Below the pieces are notes generated by a model, which saw nothing but the letters and a program-made list of their open reading frames with translations, did not search any database and had not been told where the DNA came from. The position numbers and the translations under genes are program-made. 64,000 bases of DNA from Evansella caseinilytica (GTDB lineage: Bacteria; Bacillota; Bacilli; Bacillales; Salisediminibacteriaceae), in assembly GCF_900107275.1 (NCBI RefSeq), contig NZ_FNPI01000021.1:33553-97552 (forward strand), in the 5' to 3' direction. Within the stretch, counting starts at the first letter, position 1; the number at the start of each line of letters is the position of its first letter. This document shows positions 55,100-63,983 of this stretch, one piece after another.

Positions 55100-55191
55100 T
55101 TTACATTCCTCCAAATACGTCAGCCATTCATCTAATTGATAATTTTTCTCACCATAGCTATCACTATGATAACATAAACTGCATGTCAAAG

Positions 55192-55206
55192 TGAGAATAA
55201 TTTTCA
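55192..55206 (-). promoter_or_regulatory. Fur box for the ATPase-reductase operon
   Basis: TGAGAATAATTTTCA, a 7-1-7 palindrome matching TGATAATNATTATCA at 12 of 14 defined positions, about 95 bases upstream of the ATPase start. Confidence 0.7.
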
Positions 55207-55207
55207 C

Positions 55208-55372
55208 TATCAGTGTGTATTCAATATATAAGGACATGACAGCAGCAAAAAGGTCGAGGCGGGGAAGGCGCCGGCAGTGGAACGTACATGGACAGTACGT
55301 GAGCGACACAGAGACAACGGAACAAACAGATTCGCCAACGTTGTTTTCGGGACGTTTGGCACATTTACTATC
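55208..55372. repeat. Degenerate family B repeat, copy B5
   Basis: Retains AGGACATGACAGCAGCAAAAAGGTCGAGGCG, GTACATGGACAGTACGTGAGCG, GAGACAACGG and GATTCGCC...GTTGTTTTCGGGAC, but the terminal GTTCAAAAAG motifs are eroded. It lies between the two Fur boxes. Confidence 0.65.
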
Positions 55373-55426
55373 AGTGAAAAAAATCCTTTACAAGTTGCTT
55401 CATCGTTATTAAACTAGACAATGTGG

Positions 55427-55441
55427 TGAGAATGATTATCA
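55427..55441 (+). promoter_or_regulatory. Fur box for the siderophore binding protein-permease operon
   Basis: TGAGAATGATTATCA matches the 7-1-7 Fur consensus TGATAATNATTATCA with a single mismatch, 46 bases before the binding protein start. Confidence 0.85.
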
Positions 55442-55486
55442 AATTCAGATTAGGAAGAAAATATACATTATCATTGGGGGTACAAA

Positions 55487-56470
55487 ATGAAACAACGGGT
55501 TATCCTTGCACTTACTCTTGCATTATTATTTTTAACGGCATGTTCTTCAGACAAAAACGAGGAACAGACAGCACCAACAGAAAAAGAGGACACAAAGGTA
55601 ACGATTGAAGGTGTGAACGGGGAGGTCACGTTGGATGCCCCGGCGAAAAAAATTGTTGCTCTTGAATGGACATATGCAGAAAATTTATTGGCCGTCGGCG
55701 TTCAGCCGGTGGGAGTGGCTGATATCGAGATGTATGAAAGCTACGTAAATATTGAGCCGCAATTGGATGAGAGCGTCACGGACGTTGGTCTAAGACAAGA
55801 GCCAAGCTTAGAGGTGATTGCTTCGTTGGAACCGGATTTAATCATCGGTGTCAGCTTCCGGCATGAAGGATTGTTGGAAGAGTTAAACTCGATTGCTCCT
55901 ACGGTGGTTTTTAATCCTTATCCTGATGATGAAAGCATTGACGTGTATGGGGAAATGGAAACAACGTTCAAGGAGGTTGCCAAGGCTGTCGGTAAAGAGT
56001 CAGAGGCAGAGGTGGTGCTGGCGGACCTTGAGCAAAAATATGAGGAAGCGAAAGGGGAGATTGATGCTGCGGATCTCGAGTCGAAGGATGTTTTGCTGAC
56101 GCTTGCTTATTCGGGCGCGCAGGCACCGGAAATCCGGGTGTTCACCCCGAACTCTTTGGCTTCTAAAATTCTGGAAAGAATCGGCCTGAACAACGTTCAT
56201 GAGTCCGAGCAGTTTGAAATTTACGGATACAGCACATACAATGTGGAAGGCTTAGTTAAGTATGAGGAAGCAAACTATTTATATAGCGTCCAAGACGACG
56301 ACAATATTTATGAGAATCAATTAAAAGATAATCAAGTATGGAAAAACCTTGATTTTGTTCAGGAAAACCGCTTATATGACCTCGGGGAGGATACATGGCT
56401 GTATGGCGGCCCACTGTCAGCAGCTACGTTGCTTGATCAAATCGTGGAAGCAATGGTGCATAACGAATGA
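55487..56470 (+). CDS. Iron-siderophore substrate-binding lipoprotein
   Basis: A 327-residue FecB/FhuD-type (SBP family 8) protein. Lipobox LTAC at residues ~16-19, then an EK-rich linker and the fold: KKIVALEWTYAENLLAVGVQPVG (first strands), SLEVIASLEPDLIIG, APTVVFNPYPDD, a long central helix rich in Glu, and DLGEDTWLYGGPLSAATLLD. Binds an iron-siderophore complex at the membrane surface. The exact siderophore is not evident. Overlaps the permease gene by four bases. Confidence 0.92.
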   Translation: MKQRVILALTLALLFLTACSSDKNEEQTAPTEKEDTKVTIEGVNGEVTLDAPAKKIVALEWTYAENLLAVGVQPVGVADIEMYESYVNIEPQLDESVTDVGLRQEPSLEVIASLEPDLIIGVSFRHEGLLEELNSIAPTVVFNPYPDDESIDVYGEMETTFKEVAKAVGKESEAEVVLADLEQKYEEAKGEIDAADLESKDVLLTLAYSGAQAPEIRVFTPNSLASKILERIGLNNVHESEQFEIYGYSTYNVEGLVKYEEANYLYSVQDDDNIYENQLKDNQVWKNLDFVQENRLYDLGEDTWLYGGPLSAATLLDQIVEAMVHNE

Positions 56471-58425
56471 GCAGCCATGGTTTGAAAAAGTCCTTTGTCT
56501 TGCTGACAGGGGGCTTTTTCCTTCTATGCCTTTTGTCGCTTGTTCATTTGACGCAAGGTCAGGCGGATTATTCCGTGTCTGAATTGATGGCAGAAGTTTG
56601 GTCGGAAGGAAGAGTGCAGGACATTGTCTTGTCCCTCCGGCTGCCGAGGCTTGTTATCGGAATATTGGCCGGCGGTGCGCTCGCAGTTGCGGGGGCGGCG
56701 ATGCAGACATTGACGAGAAACCCGTTGGCTTCGCCTGGCACACTTGGAGTGAACGCCGGTGCTTTCTTTTTTGTAGTGGCAGCAATGGTTTTTTTTCCTG
56801 GTTTTCTCGGACAATTTCCATTTTTGACAGCATTGATGGGCGCGGCGCTGTCATCCTGCATGGTGATTGTGTTGGCCGGTAGGCAGATGGAACCTGTGCG
56901 GGTGGCGTTGACGGGAATGATCATCTCCTTGTTTTTTTCTTCCGTTACCGGCGCTTTGCAATTATTGTTTGAAAATAAAACGAACGGCCTTTTCCTTTGG
57001 GGATCAGGGACGCTGATTCAATTGAACTGGCAGGGGGTGTCCTTTGCCGGTCCGGTGATTGCTCTGGCGCTTGTCGGTGTTTTGATGCTTGCCAGACCGC
57101 TGGACACCTTTTCCCTCGGGGAAGATATCGCTTCGTCGCTTGGACAAAATGTTTCGCTGGTGAAACTAAGCACTTGGAGTGTGGCAATTGTGTTGTCGGC
57201 AGTCACTGTCAGCGTGGTCGGACCGATCGGGTTCATCGGTTTAATGGCACCGCATATTGTACGTATGCTGGGAATGAAGGGGCACTTGCTGGTGTTTGTC
57301 CACTCTTTTTTGTGGGGAGCGATCATGCTTGTTGGAGCGGATGTGTTGGGGCGTTTCATTCAGCCGGGGCAGGAAGTGCCGGTGGGTGCGATGACGGCAT
57401 TGATCGGGGGACCGTGGCTGCTTTACCTGGCATGGAGAGCGGCGCGTTCATTGAAGCGTTCGGACAAGCAAATGGGCGGGACAACTTCGCCAGTGTCATT
57501 GAAAATCATCGTACCGGTGATTGCCGGCTTGATTAGCATGATGGTGGTTGTTGCGTTTTCGTTTAACGGTTCGGTCTGGTCTTTTGACTGGACGGGAACG
57601 GTGATGTGGAATTTTCGTATTCCCCGGGTAATAACCGCTTTTTTTGTCGGTGCTCTGCTGGCGATAACCGGTGTGCTGCTGCAGGGGATTTTGCGAAATC
57701 CGCTGGCAGATGCCAGTGTCATCGGGGTTACATCGATGAGTGGCGCCGGAGCGATGCTGCTGTTGGTATTGTTTCCATCCATCCCCATAGCTTTCCTTCC
57801 GTTAGGAGGAGTTTTCGGCGCTGCTTTAGCGCTGGGAATTATTTTAATAACCGCGTGGAAAAACAATTTTCAGCCGATGTTGGTGGCATTGATGGGAATT
57901 GCCATTGCAGCCTTCGGATCTGCGGTAATTCAAGTTTTTGTAGTAAAAGCGAAATTGGCAGTTGCCGCTGCACTTGTGTGGCTGTCAGGGAGCACATACG
58001 GCAAAGGGTGGGATGATGTACAAATGGCAGTAATCATGCTTGCCGTATTTATTGTTCCTGCCATTTATGTTACCCGTGAATTGGATGCATTAACCTTCGG
58101 CGATGATGTTGCTGCCGGACTTGGTTTGTCTGTCCGGCGGGCAAGGGTGTGGACATTGGTACTAGGTGTGGCGTTAAGCGCTGCTGCGGTATCACTCGTG
58201 GGAACGATCGGCTTTATCGGATTGGTTGCGCCGCATATAGCCAGAAGGCTTGTAGGCTTCCGCCACCTGCCGCTAATGATCGTCTCCAGCATGCTCGGGG
58301 GCTTGCTGCTTGTCACAGCCGACTTTATCGGCCGGGTTCTTATCGCACCAAAAGAAATACCAAGCGGGCTGGTTGTTGCATTGATCGGCACGCCATATTT
58401 GCTGTATTTATTGCGAAAAATTTAA
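56467..58425 (+). CDS. Fused FecCD-type siderophore permease
   Basis: 652 residues containing two consecutive FecCD permease units (about 1-330 and 335-652), as in FhuB-type fused permeases. Each half has the family motifs: RLPRLVIGILAGGALAVAGA, TRNPLASPGTLGVNAGA and GPIGFIGLMAPHIVRML in the first; RIPRVITAFFVGALLAITG, RNPLADASVIGVTSMSGAG and GTIGFIGLVAPHIARRL in the second. About 20 membrane spans. Works with the ATPase at 54272 and the binding protein just upstream. The single-chain form explains the absence of a second permease gene. Confidence 0.94.
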   Translation: MSSHGLKKSFVLLTGGFFLLCLLSLVHLTQGQADYSVSELMAEVWSEGRVQDIVLSLRLPRLVIGILAGGALAVAGAAMQTLTRNPLASPGTLGVNAGAFFFVVAAMVFFPGFLGQFPFLTALMGAALSSCMVIVLAGRQMEPVRVALTGMIISLFFSSVTGALQLLFENKTNGLFLWGSGTLIQLNWQGVSFAGPVIALALVGVLMLARPLDTFSLGEDIASSLGQNVSLVKLSTWSVAIVLSAVTVSVVGPIGFIGLMAPHIVRMLGMKGHLLVFVHSFLWGAIMLVGADVLGRFIQPGQEVPVGAMTALIGGPWLLYLAWRAARSLKRSDKQMGGTTSPVSLKIIVPVIAGLISMMVVVAFSFNGSVWSFDWTGTVMWNFRIPRVITAFFVGALLAITGVLLQGILRNPLADASVIGVTSMSGAGAMLLLVLFPSIPIAFLPLGGVFGAALALGIILITAWKNNFQPMLVALMGIAIAAFGSAVIQVFVVKAKLAVAAALVWLSGSTYGKGWDDVQMAVIMLAVFIVPAIYVTRELDALTFGDDVAAGLGLSVRRARVWTLVLGVALSAAAVSLVGTIGFIGLVAPHIARRLVGFRHLPLMIVSSMLGGLLLVTADFIGRVLIAPKEIPSGLVVALIGTPYLLYLLRKI

Positions 58426-58426
58426 T

Positions 58427-58482
58427 ACCCCATGTCCCCGACAATTTTGTGACATGTCACAAAATTGTCGGGGACATGGGGT
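58427..58482. repeat. Perfect 56-bp palindrome between convergent genes
   Basis: 58427-58454 (starting ACCCCATGTCCCCG) is followed without a spacer by its exact reverse complement to 58482. It begins one base after the permease stop and ends just before the minus-strand stop at 58485. Either strand would fold into a 26-28 bp hairpin; bidirectional termination is likely. The GGGGACA end resembles common Bacillus palindromic repeats. Confidence 0.85.
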
Positions 58483-58484
58483 GG

Positions 58485-60326
58485 TTATTTTTCCTTTGTT
58501 TGGATTAATTTAGAAACCTTTAGCCCGTTGTCTGTTTGGACGACGAAATACTCTGAAGCGAATGATTTCTGTTTTTCTGTGCCATCATTATAATAAATCA
58601 GGTAATCTTCGCTTGTTTCCACTCGGTAACGATTGGTGGATTCTTCCTCGTAATGGACGACTTCCACCGCCAGGAATTCTTCCGTAATCCCTTTGGATTG
58701 CAGATGATCGATATAGTTGGAAACTTCTTTTTGATAATCGGCAGCGTCCGGATCAATGTAAACGGAGACCAGTGAGACGTCTGTTTCATTGATTGCTCGA
58801 ACGTAAGAAGAAATAAAGTTTTCAAACAGCTCGTCGAAGGCAGCGGCGGAAGGAAGCGAGGCTTCTTCGTCAACCGCCTCGCTCTTTTGCTCTCCTGCTT
58901 CAAAAGAGAATTCTTTGATGTTCGTTGAATCAAATGACAGCCAGTTGGTGTCGAAGTCGTTGATCAGCCATTGTTCTGACTCCTCATCGTATGTTAAATA
59001 ATAAATCCTCTCATACGTTTCATTAGCAGTGTGCGGTGAATTTCCGCTGTAGTGGTATGATTCATCCCACTCTTCGGAAACAGCAACCTCCGCGATCCAG
59101 TGGTTATCGTAAACCGACAGGCGGACAGAGTCGATGTCAAAAGTGGTTTTTAACAACGAGCCGGTGTATTCTCTTTCCCAATCGATCATATCCTCAATCG
59201 TGCTCGACAGATATGCGATCATATCTCCGCTAGCAGTAGTAATATTACTGCTGTCCCGCTGTACTCTTGCCGTTCCCCACTCTAACAGGAACTCATTGAC
59301 TTGTTCAAAAATATCGTTAGCTTGCTCCGGCAACAAAGTAAATTCAGCAGAAAGATAACCAGCTTCCGAATTCAAGGTATACTCAGGTGTCCTGATTTTT
59401 CCGAAAGGCGCGTCCTTTTCCAAATGTAGCTTCAGTGAGCCGTCCAGCAGCACCGGCCCAAAAGTGCCGTCCATATCAGTGATCATTGTTCCTGTATCTT
59501 CTCCGTTAATGAACACAGCAGCTTCATCCATCATGATGTCAATATAGACATCATCGACATCGAAATACAGATCGGTATAGCTTTGGGTGAAAAAATTCAC
59601 TGCCAGTTCCTTCTCCAGTGCAAGAAAATCCGTGTCAACGGTTGCTTTAATATTGTACGAACCCGGAAGGAGATTTCCTAATAATACTAAATCGTAGTCA
59701 ATATTTTTTATTTTTACTTCTTCCTTATCCAGGAAAAATGTTGCCTCCGGATAATTAGTATAAATATATAATGGCTGTGGATTGAGAAAAAAGTCATAGT
59801 TGTCAAAAATTAAAAACTTCTTGCCGTTTTCCTGGAAAGTAATTAACGGTTTTTCTTCATACTTTGAAAAATTTTCGGAAAGAATTTTGTTATATTTTTC
59901 CGAATTTTCGATTTGTTTGGTGGTAGTCTTATATAATTCTTCTACCACATAAGGGTTTTCCTGGATGTATTCCAGCAAATGCTCTACGGTATTTTCGGTT
60001 ATTTTCTGTGCTTCGTGACCGGATTGTAAGTGCTTGAGCAAATAAGCTTTATCCTCCGCTTCAATTGAGTCGATGAACGCATTCAATTGCTTTGTTTTGT
60101 CCGTCAGCGATTCACCCAGCTTATACATTCCGAAAGCCAATACAGCGAAGGCTGCAATGCTTGCAATAATCATTTTTGCTTTTCGTGAAAGCGGGGGAGA
60201 AGGCGGTTTTTGCCTGGTTGCTGCTACAGTATTTGTTTGTTCCCCATCCGTTAGCTTTGCGCCGCAGTTAGTGCAAAATACAGCATTTGTTTCTAATTTT
60301 GTTCCACAAGAAGTACAAAAGCTCAT
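58485..60326 (-). CDS. Zinc-ribbon membrane protein, TcaA/YvbJ-like
   Basis: 613 residues. N-terminal zinc ribbon with CxxC pairs (FCTSCGTKL, FCTNCGAKL), a linker, one membrane span (~52-70, MIIASIAAFAVLAFGMYKLG) and a long extracellular region with TcaA-type repeated domains (LTDKTKQLNAFIDSIEAED, ITFQENGKKFLIFDNYDFF, YIYTNYPEATFFLDKEEV). Length and order fit YvbJ of B. subtilis and TcaA of staphylococci, linked to cell-wall antibiotic response. ATG follows AAGGAG on the minus strand. Role here unproven. Confidence 0.85.
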   Translation of the reverse strand: MSFCTSCGTKLETNAVFCTNCGAKLTDGEQTNTVAATRQKPPSPPLSRKAKMIIASIAAFAVLAFGMYKLGESLTDKTKQLNAFIDSIEAEDKAYLLKHLQSGHEAQKITENTVEHLLEYIQENPYVVEELYKTTTKQIENSEKYNKILSENFSKYEEKPLITFQENGKKFLIFDNYDFFLNPQPLYIYTNYPEATFFLDKEEVKIKNIDYDLVLLGNLLPGSYNIKATVDTDFLALEKELAVNFFTQSYTDLYFDVDDVYIDIMMDEAAVFINGEDTGTMITDMDGTFGPVLLDGSLKLHLEKDAPFGKIRTPEYTLNSEAGYLSAEFTLLPEQANDIFEQVNEFLLEWGTARVQRDSSNITTASGDMIAYLSSTIEDMIDWEREYTGSLLKTTFDIDSVRLSVYDNHWIAEVAVSEEWDESYHYSGNSPHTANETYERIYYLTYDEESEQWLINDFDTNWLSFDSTNIKEFSFEAGEQKSEAVDEEASLPSAAAFDELFENFISSYVRAINETDVSLVSVYIDPDAADYQKEVSNYIDHLQSKGITEEFLAVEVVHYEEESTNRYRVETSEDYLIYYNDGTEKQKSFASEYFVVQTDNGLKVSKLIQTKEK

Positions 60327-60478
60327 GTCGCAACTCCTTATCTAGTTAGGATGATGTAAAATATGGAAAAACAATAGGTTTTTGGACCTCCTTTATAAAA
60401 GTGGTAGAAATAAATAAGTAAAACTATTATACTATAAAAATGAATGGTGGTTAATAATATATTTATAGTGATTATAAA

Positions 60479-60638
60479 GGATGTGTTCAAAAAGGAGGAC
60501 ATCACAGCGGCAAGAAGGTCGAGGTGCGGCAGGCTCGAGCAGCGGAGCGTACACCAGACGTACGTGAGCAGTGGTGAGACGACGCAACGAAGAGATTCGC
60601 CGGCGCTGTATCCCGGACTTTTTGAATGTCCTCTAAAA
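60479..60638. repeat. Family B MITE-like repeat, copy B6
   Basis: From GGATGTGTTCAAAAAGGAGGA to GGACTTTTTGAATGTCCTC. Full GC-rich core with CGTACACCAGACGTACGTG. Sits between the divergent zinc-ribbon genes; its ends extend the inverted repeat to AGGA...TCCT. Confidence 0.82.
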
Positions 60639-60686
60639 AAACATCTTTTGATCACCACTAACAAGATTAATTTGGAGGAATGTCAT

Positions 60687-61451
60687 ATGTTTTGTTCATC
60701 GTGTGGAAACAAGATTCAGGGCGGCACGAAATTTTGCGGTTCCTGCGGAGCAAATTTGCTTCAGGGGAACGAAGAAAATGGACAGGAAGGGGGACAGCAG
60801 GAAGCACAACCTCAGGCGAGCAGTCTTCAAGATCATGAGTATGTGAAGAAAGGAAAAGAAGTGAGCAAGCTTTATTATCAGTTTGCCTTGTCCGCGTTAA
60901 AGTCACCATTTCTTTTTGCTAAAAATACACATGAGGCGTCACCAGTAAACGGACTTATTTCCATGATATTATTTTCTATCTTCTTCCCTTTCAGCACTTA
61001 TTTAGCGATGAGAAATCCGTATATTAACCCGCCGTTTGCAGAAATAGTTCTTGGTCCTGCCATCGTTTTGTTTATTACCTTTGTGGTCATCACCGGCATT
61101 ATGTACGTTGTTCTTAAACTGATGCAGGCGGAAGCTGATTTTAAACTGGTGTTAACGAGGTTTGGCGCCTTGCTCGTCTTTCCGCTGTTATTTGTCATCG
61201 GCGGATTTTTCTTAACGCTCATTTCCGTTAAGTTCATCGGAACTGTGGCGGCAGCGATCGGTCTGGCGTTTCTCTCTTTATCAAGCTTTGCTGTTCTGTT
61301 TTCCTTTGAGAGAAAAAACAGCGGGGGACTTGACGCCTATTATGGAATTATCATCATGGTCGTGACGCTGTTTATCGTCTTTGCCATCGTGTCATCGATC
61401 GTATTTGAAGCGCTGTTAAATCAGCTGCCTTTCAGCTATTATTTGTTCTGA
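60687..61451 (+). CDS. Zinc-ribbon multi-spanning membrane protein
   Basis: 254 residues. N-terminal zinc ribbon MFCSSCGNKI and KFCGSCGANL (CxxC x2), a Gln/Glu-rich linker (30-60), then five or six hydrophobic segments from residue ~85 (GLISMILFSIFFPFSTYLA, VLGPAIVLFITFVVITGIM, ALLVFPLLFVIGGFFLTLI, GTVAAAIGLAFLSLSSFAV, IIIMVVTLFIVFAIVSSIV), resembling Yip1-like domains. ATG 60687 has TTGGAGGAA upstream; the longer frame runs through the B6 repeat and is not coding. Function unknown; shares the zinc-ribbon design with the divergent neighbour. Confidence 0.82.
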   Translation: MFCSSCGNKIQGGTKFCGSCGANLLQGNEENGQEGGQQEAQPQASSLQDHEYVKKGKEVSKLYYQFALSALKSPFLFAKNTHEASPVNGLISMILFSIFFPFSTYLAMRNPYINPPFAEIVLGPAIVLFITFVVITGIMYVVLKLMQAEADFKLVLTRFGALLVFPLLFVIGGFFLTLISVKFIGTVAAAIGLAFLSLSSFAVLFSFERKNSGGLDAYYGIIIMVVTLFIVFAIVSSIVFEALLNQLPFSYYLF

Positions 61452-61542
61452 TTGCGTAAGTTGCGGCTGCCGCGATAGTGCGGTGATGCTGCGGTTTTCT
61501 TATAAAATAGCGGTCAAAAAGGCTGAATCCGACGGAAAGGAA

Positions 61543-61586
61543 GGGACGTTTCGCCTGCATTCTCCAGGCAGGGACGTCCTTTTATT
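61543..61586 (+). terminator. Terminator after zinc-ribbon gene
   Basis: GGGACGT...CGCCTG pairs with CAGG...ACGTCC (two-part stem), followed by TTTTATT. About 90 bases after the stop. The rest of 61452-61764 shows only a TATAAT at 61724 without a good -35. Confidence 0.65.
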
Positions 61587-61764
61587 AATGCAATTGTCCA
61601 AAATGCATGTGTCCAGTCCTACTGCCCTTTTTGAACAAACTCGCTGGTGTTTTTTAACTGGCAGTCGCGCCCCAATCGATTTTCCACCAAGAAAAAGAAC
61701 GCCCCCACTTCACTGTAAAAAGGTATAATCAGTGTATCAATCTATTTATACTGGAGGGAGACAA

Positions 61765-62820
61765 GTGACTTATCCAAATGCTCAAGAAACAGTGCAATTG
61801 ATCGAAAAATTGGTGTCCATCCCGAGTCCGTCGGGAAATACCGATGAAGTGATTACATACGTAGAGAATTTTTTGTCTGAATTGGACGTGGAAATGAAGC
61901 GCAATCGAAAAGGCGGACTGATCGTCACGATTCCGGGGAAAAACACCAACAATCACCGGATGCTGACGGCACATGTGGATACGCTCGGTGCGATCGTCAA
62001 GGAAATCAAGTCGAGCGGTCGTCTGAAGCTGGATTTGATCGGCGGGTTCAGGTACAACTCGATTGAAGGGGAGTATTGTCAGGTCGAAACGTCAACAGGA
62101 AAGCGATATAGCGGGACGATATTACTGCACCAGACATCTGTCCATGTATATAAAGATGCCGGAAAAGTCGAGCGTAACCAGGACAACATGGAAGTGCGGA
62201 TTGATGAAAAAGTTCACAGTGCGGACGAAGTACGTGCGCTCGGGATTGAAGTGGGAGATTTCGTTTCGTTTGATCCGCGCGTGCAAATGCTGCCGAACGG
62301 CTACATCAAATCACGTCATTTAGACGACAAAGCGAGCGTAGGAATTTTACTTCAGTTAATCAGGCAAATAGCAACGGACGGCACGGCGCTTCCAAATACG
62401 ACACACTTCCTGATATCCAACAATGAGGAGATCGGTTACGGCGGAAACTCGAACATTCCTCCGGAAACGGTAGAATATCTCGCGGTTGACATGGGGGCGA
62501 TGGGGGATGGACAGTCCACAGACGAATACACCGTGTCCATTTGTGTGAAGGATGCGAGCGGGCCTTATCATTACGGACTGCGGAAAAAGCTGGTCGGGAT
62601 TGCGAAAGAAAACGGGATTGATTACAAGCTGGATATTTATCCGTATTATGGCTCGGATGCTTCGGCGGCGATCCGATCCGGCCATGATATTATCCACGGC
62701 TTGATCGGACCGGGAATTGACTCGTCCCACGCGTTTGAACGCACCCATGTTTCCTCCATAGAAAACACAACGAAGCTGCTTTACCACTATCTTCTCTCTG
62801 AGGTGCCAGGCACTCTGTAG
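61765..62820 (+). CDS. M42-family aminopeptidase
   Basis: A 351-residue cobalt/zinc-dependent aminopeptidase of the PepA/FrvX (M42) family. Metal ligands: His and Asp in LTAHVDTLGAI, Asp in SRHLDDKASVG, catalytic Glu-Glu in ISNNEEIGYGG, Asp in AVDMGAMG, and a late His in DSSHAFERTH. Degrades oligopeptides in the cytoplasm. GTG 61765 lies behind GGAGGGAG. The last residues SEVPGTL are encoded by a GTGCCAGGCAC repeat half, suggesting the C-terminus was rewritten by a palindromic repeat. Confidence 0.92.
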   Translation: MTYPNAQETVQLIEKLVSIPSPSGNTDEVITYVENFLSELDVEMKRNRKGGLIVTIPGKNTNNHRMLTAHVDTLGAIVKEIKSSGRLKLDLIGGFRYNSIEGEYCQVETSTGKRYSGTILLHQTSVHVYKDAGKVERNQDNMEVRIDEKVHSADEVRALGIEVGDFVSFDPRVQMLPNGYIKSRHLDDKASVGILLQLIRQIATDGTALPNTTHFLISNNEEIGYGGNSNIPPETVEYLAVDMGAMGDGQSTDEYTVSICVKDASGPYHYGLRKKLVGIAKENGIDYKLDIYPYYGSDASAAIRSGHDIIHGLIGPGIDSSHAFERTHVSSIENTTKLLYHYLLSEVPGTL

Positions 62821-62863
62821 GAATTTACAGTGGTAAAGAAAAGAGGTTTCCCCCTTCTAATCA

Positions 62864-62897
62864 AAGCTAACGCCCTCATCATTGAGGGCGTTAGCTT
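62864..62897 (+). terminator. 15-bp perfect hairpin after M42 peptidase
   Basis: AAGCTAACGCCCTCA pairs exactly with TGAGGGCGTTAGCTT around TCAT. No T run follows, so efficiency as a terminator is uncertain. Confidence 0.6.
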
Positions 62898-63288
62898 ACT
62901 GCTGGAACGTTGCAATGAAGTGAAACAAAACAAGTTAGTGAGCCCGTCAGTCTTTTGGAAGTAGGGGAGATTTCCTCTTCGTATTCCATTCGATTAAACC
63001 TTCGTAGCTTTTATTTTCTTCCGGTGCAGAACCCATTGTTGCAAAATTTTCTCTTCCAATGGAGATAGACATATAAATTTCTTCCTTTTCATTTAAAGTC
63101 CAGCTCCGTCCTCTAAAAAACTAAGCTTATGGATATATCGTCCCTTTGGTTCCAAGTAAGGGAAACTGAGCAATAGTCTTTTGAGTTTGGAGAAACTATA
63201 GTATGCTGTAAATTCTCCATTAGATGAGGTTCCTTCAAGCATTGTTTGATGATTAACCCGATCATTTGAGTTTGAAAAGTAAAATTGT
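62898..63288. other. Unassigned AT-rich region
   Basis: No gene with a ribosome binding site was found. A minus-strand 63-codon frame (63113-63304) looks like chance or decayed coding sequence. Confidence 0.35.
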
Positions 63289-63740
63289 TTGAAGATGAAA
63301 GCATTATTTGTGATTACCAGGTTTTACAGTACACATGGTTTGAGAAAGGAAAGCAAAGAATCTAAAGACTACCAGCAAGCATCGTGGCGTAAACTGTTAG
63401 CAACAGTTGATTACGTCACTGGTGAAATCGTATGGCAAGAAGAAGAGCAATATTACGGCATCCTTCCTGAAGAAAGTAACAGTAGCTTATCTGATTGGAA
63501 ACATTGTCATGATTTTGGACAATGAGCGAATTCATTATGCCAAATTGCTCGAACCTTTCCTTAAGGAAAGGGATGGCAGGCTGCAATTTCTATTTTGTCT
63601 CCTTACTGCCCTCAACTCAATGTTGTGGAGGGACTTAGGAAATGGTTGAAACCGGATGTCATCAACAATGTTTTCTACCATACGGTGGTTGAAATTCGGA
63701 AAAAATTTATGCTTTTATGGTGAATATCCTGCAAGACCCA
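63289..63740 (+). pseudogene. Decayed IS630-family transposase fragment
   Basis: Pieces in different frames carry IS630-type DDE signatures: DYVTGEIVWQEEEQYYG, then after a frameshift GNIVMILDNERIHYAKLLEPF (second catalytic Asp), and after another shift LNVVEGLRKWLKPDVINN (third catalytic acid) and NVFYHTVVEIR. At least two frameshifts; N-terminal HTH part missing. No terminal inverted repeats could be defined. Confidence 0.75.
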
Positions 63741-63928
63741 TAAGAGTTCGATTGTTTGTAAGGGTGGAGTTAAAATCCATTCAATAAAATCTTTTTTTTT
63801 ACTTATATATATTTACAATTAATTTAAGTACAGCTATAATATAATTGAGGCTCTTCGCTATTTTCTATGGAACACTAGATATTCTAAGAGAATATAAGAC
63901 TATCGTTTGTATCAGCTTAGCTAGTATT

Positions 63929-63983
63929 TCAAACCTGAAATTGCCGGTCAAGGAAAGCGCTTGACAGCCAATTTCAGGTTTGA
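63929..63983. other. Two-tier hairpin near window end
   Basis: TCAAACCTGAAATTG pairs perfectly with CAATTTCAGGTTTGA (15 bp), and inside it GTCAAG pairs with CTTGAC around GAAAGCG. No T run. It could be a terminator, a repeat element end or a structured RNA; 63741-63928 before it shows no gene. Confidence 0.5.

Noticed and set aside
54272..55309. Longer form of the siderophore ATPase starting at 55309
   Set aside because: The extension crosses the Fur box and a family B repeat; ATG 55099 has a good ribosome binding site and standard family length.
60444..60686. N-terminal extension of the zinc-ribbon membrane protein
   Set aside because: Encoded by the B6 repeat; the zinc ribbon begins properly at ATG 60687.
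63935..63965. cre site within the terminal hairpin (GGAAAGCGCTTGAC)
   Set aside because: Too many mismatches to the consensus, and the sequence is explained by the inner hairpin.
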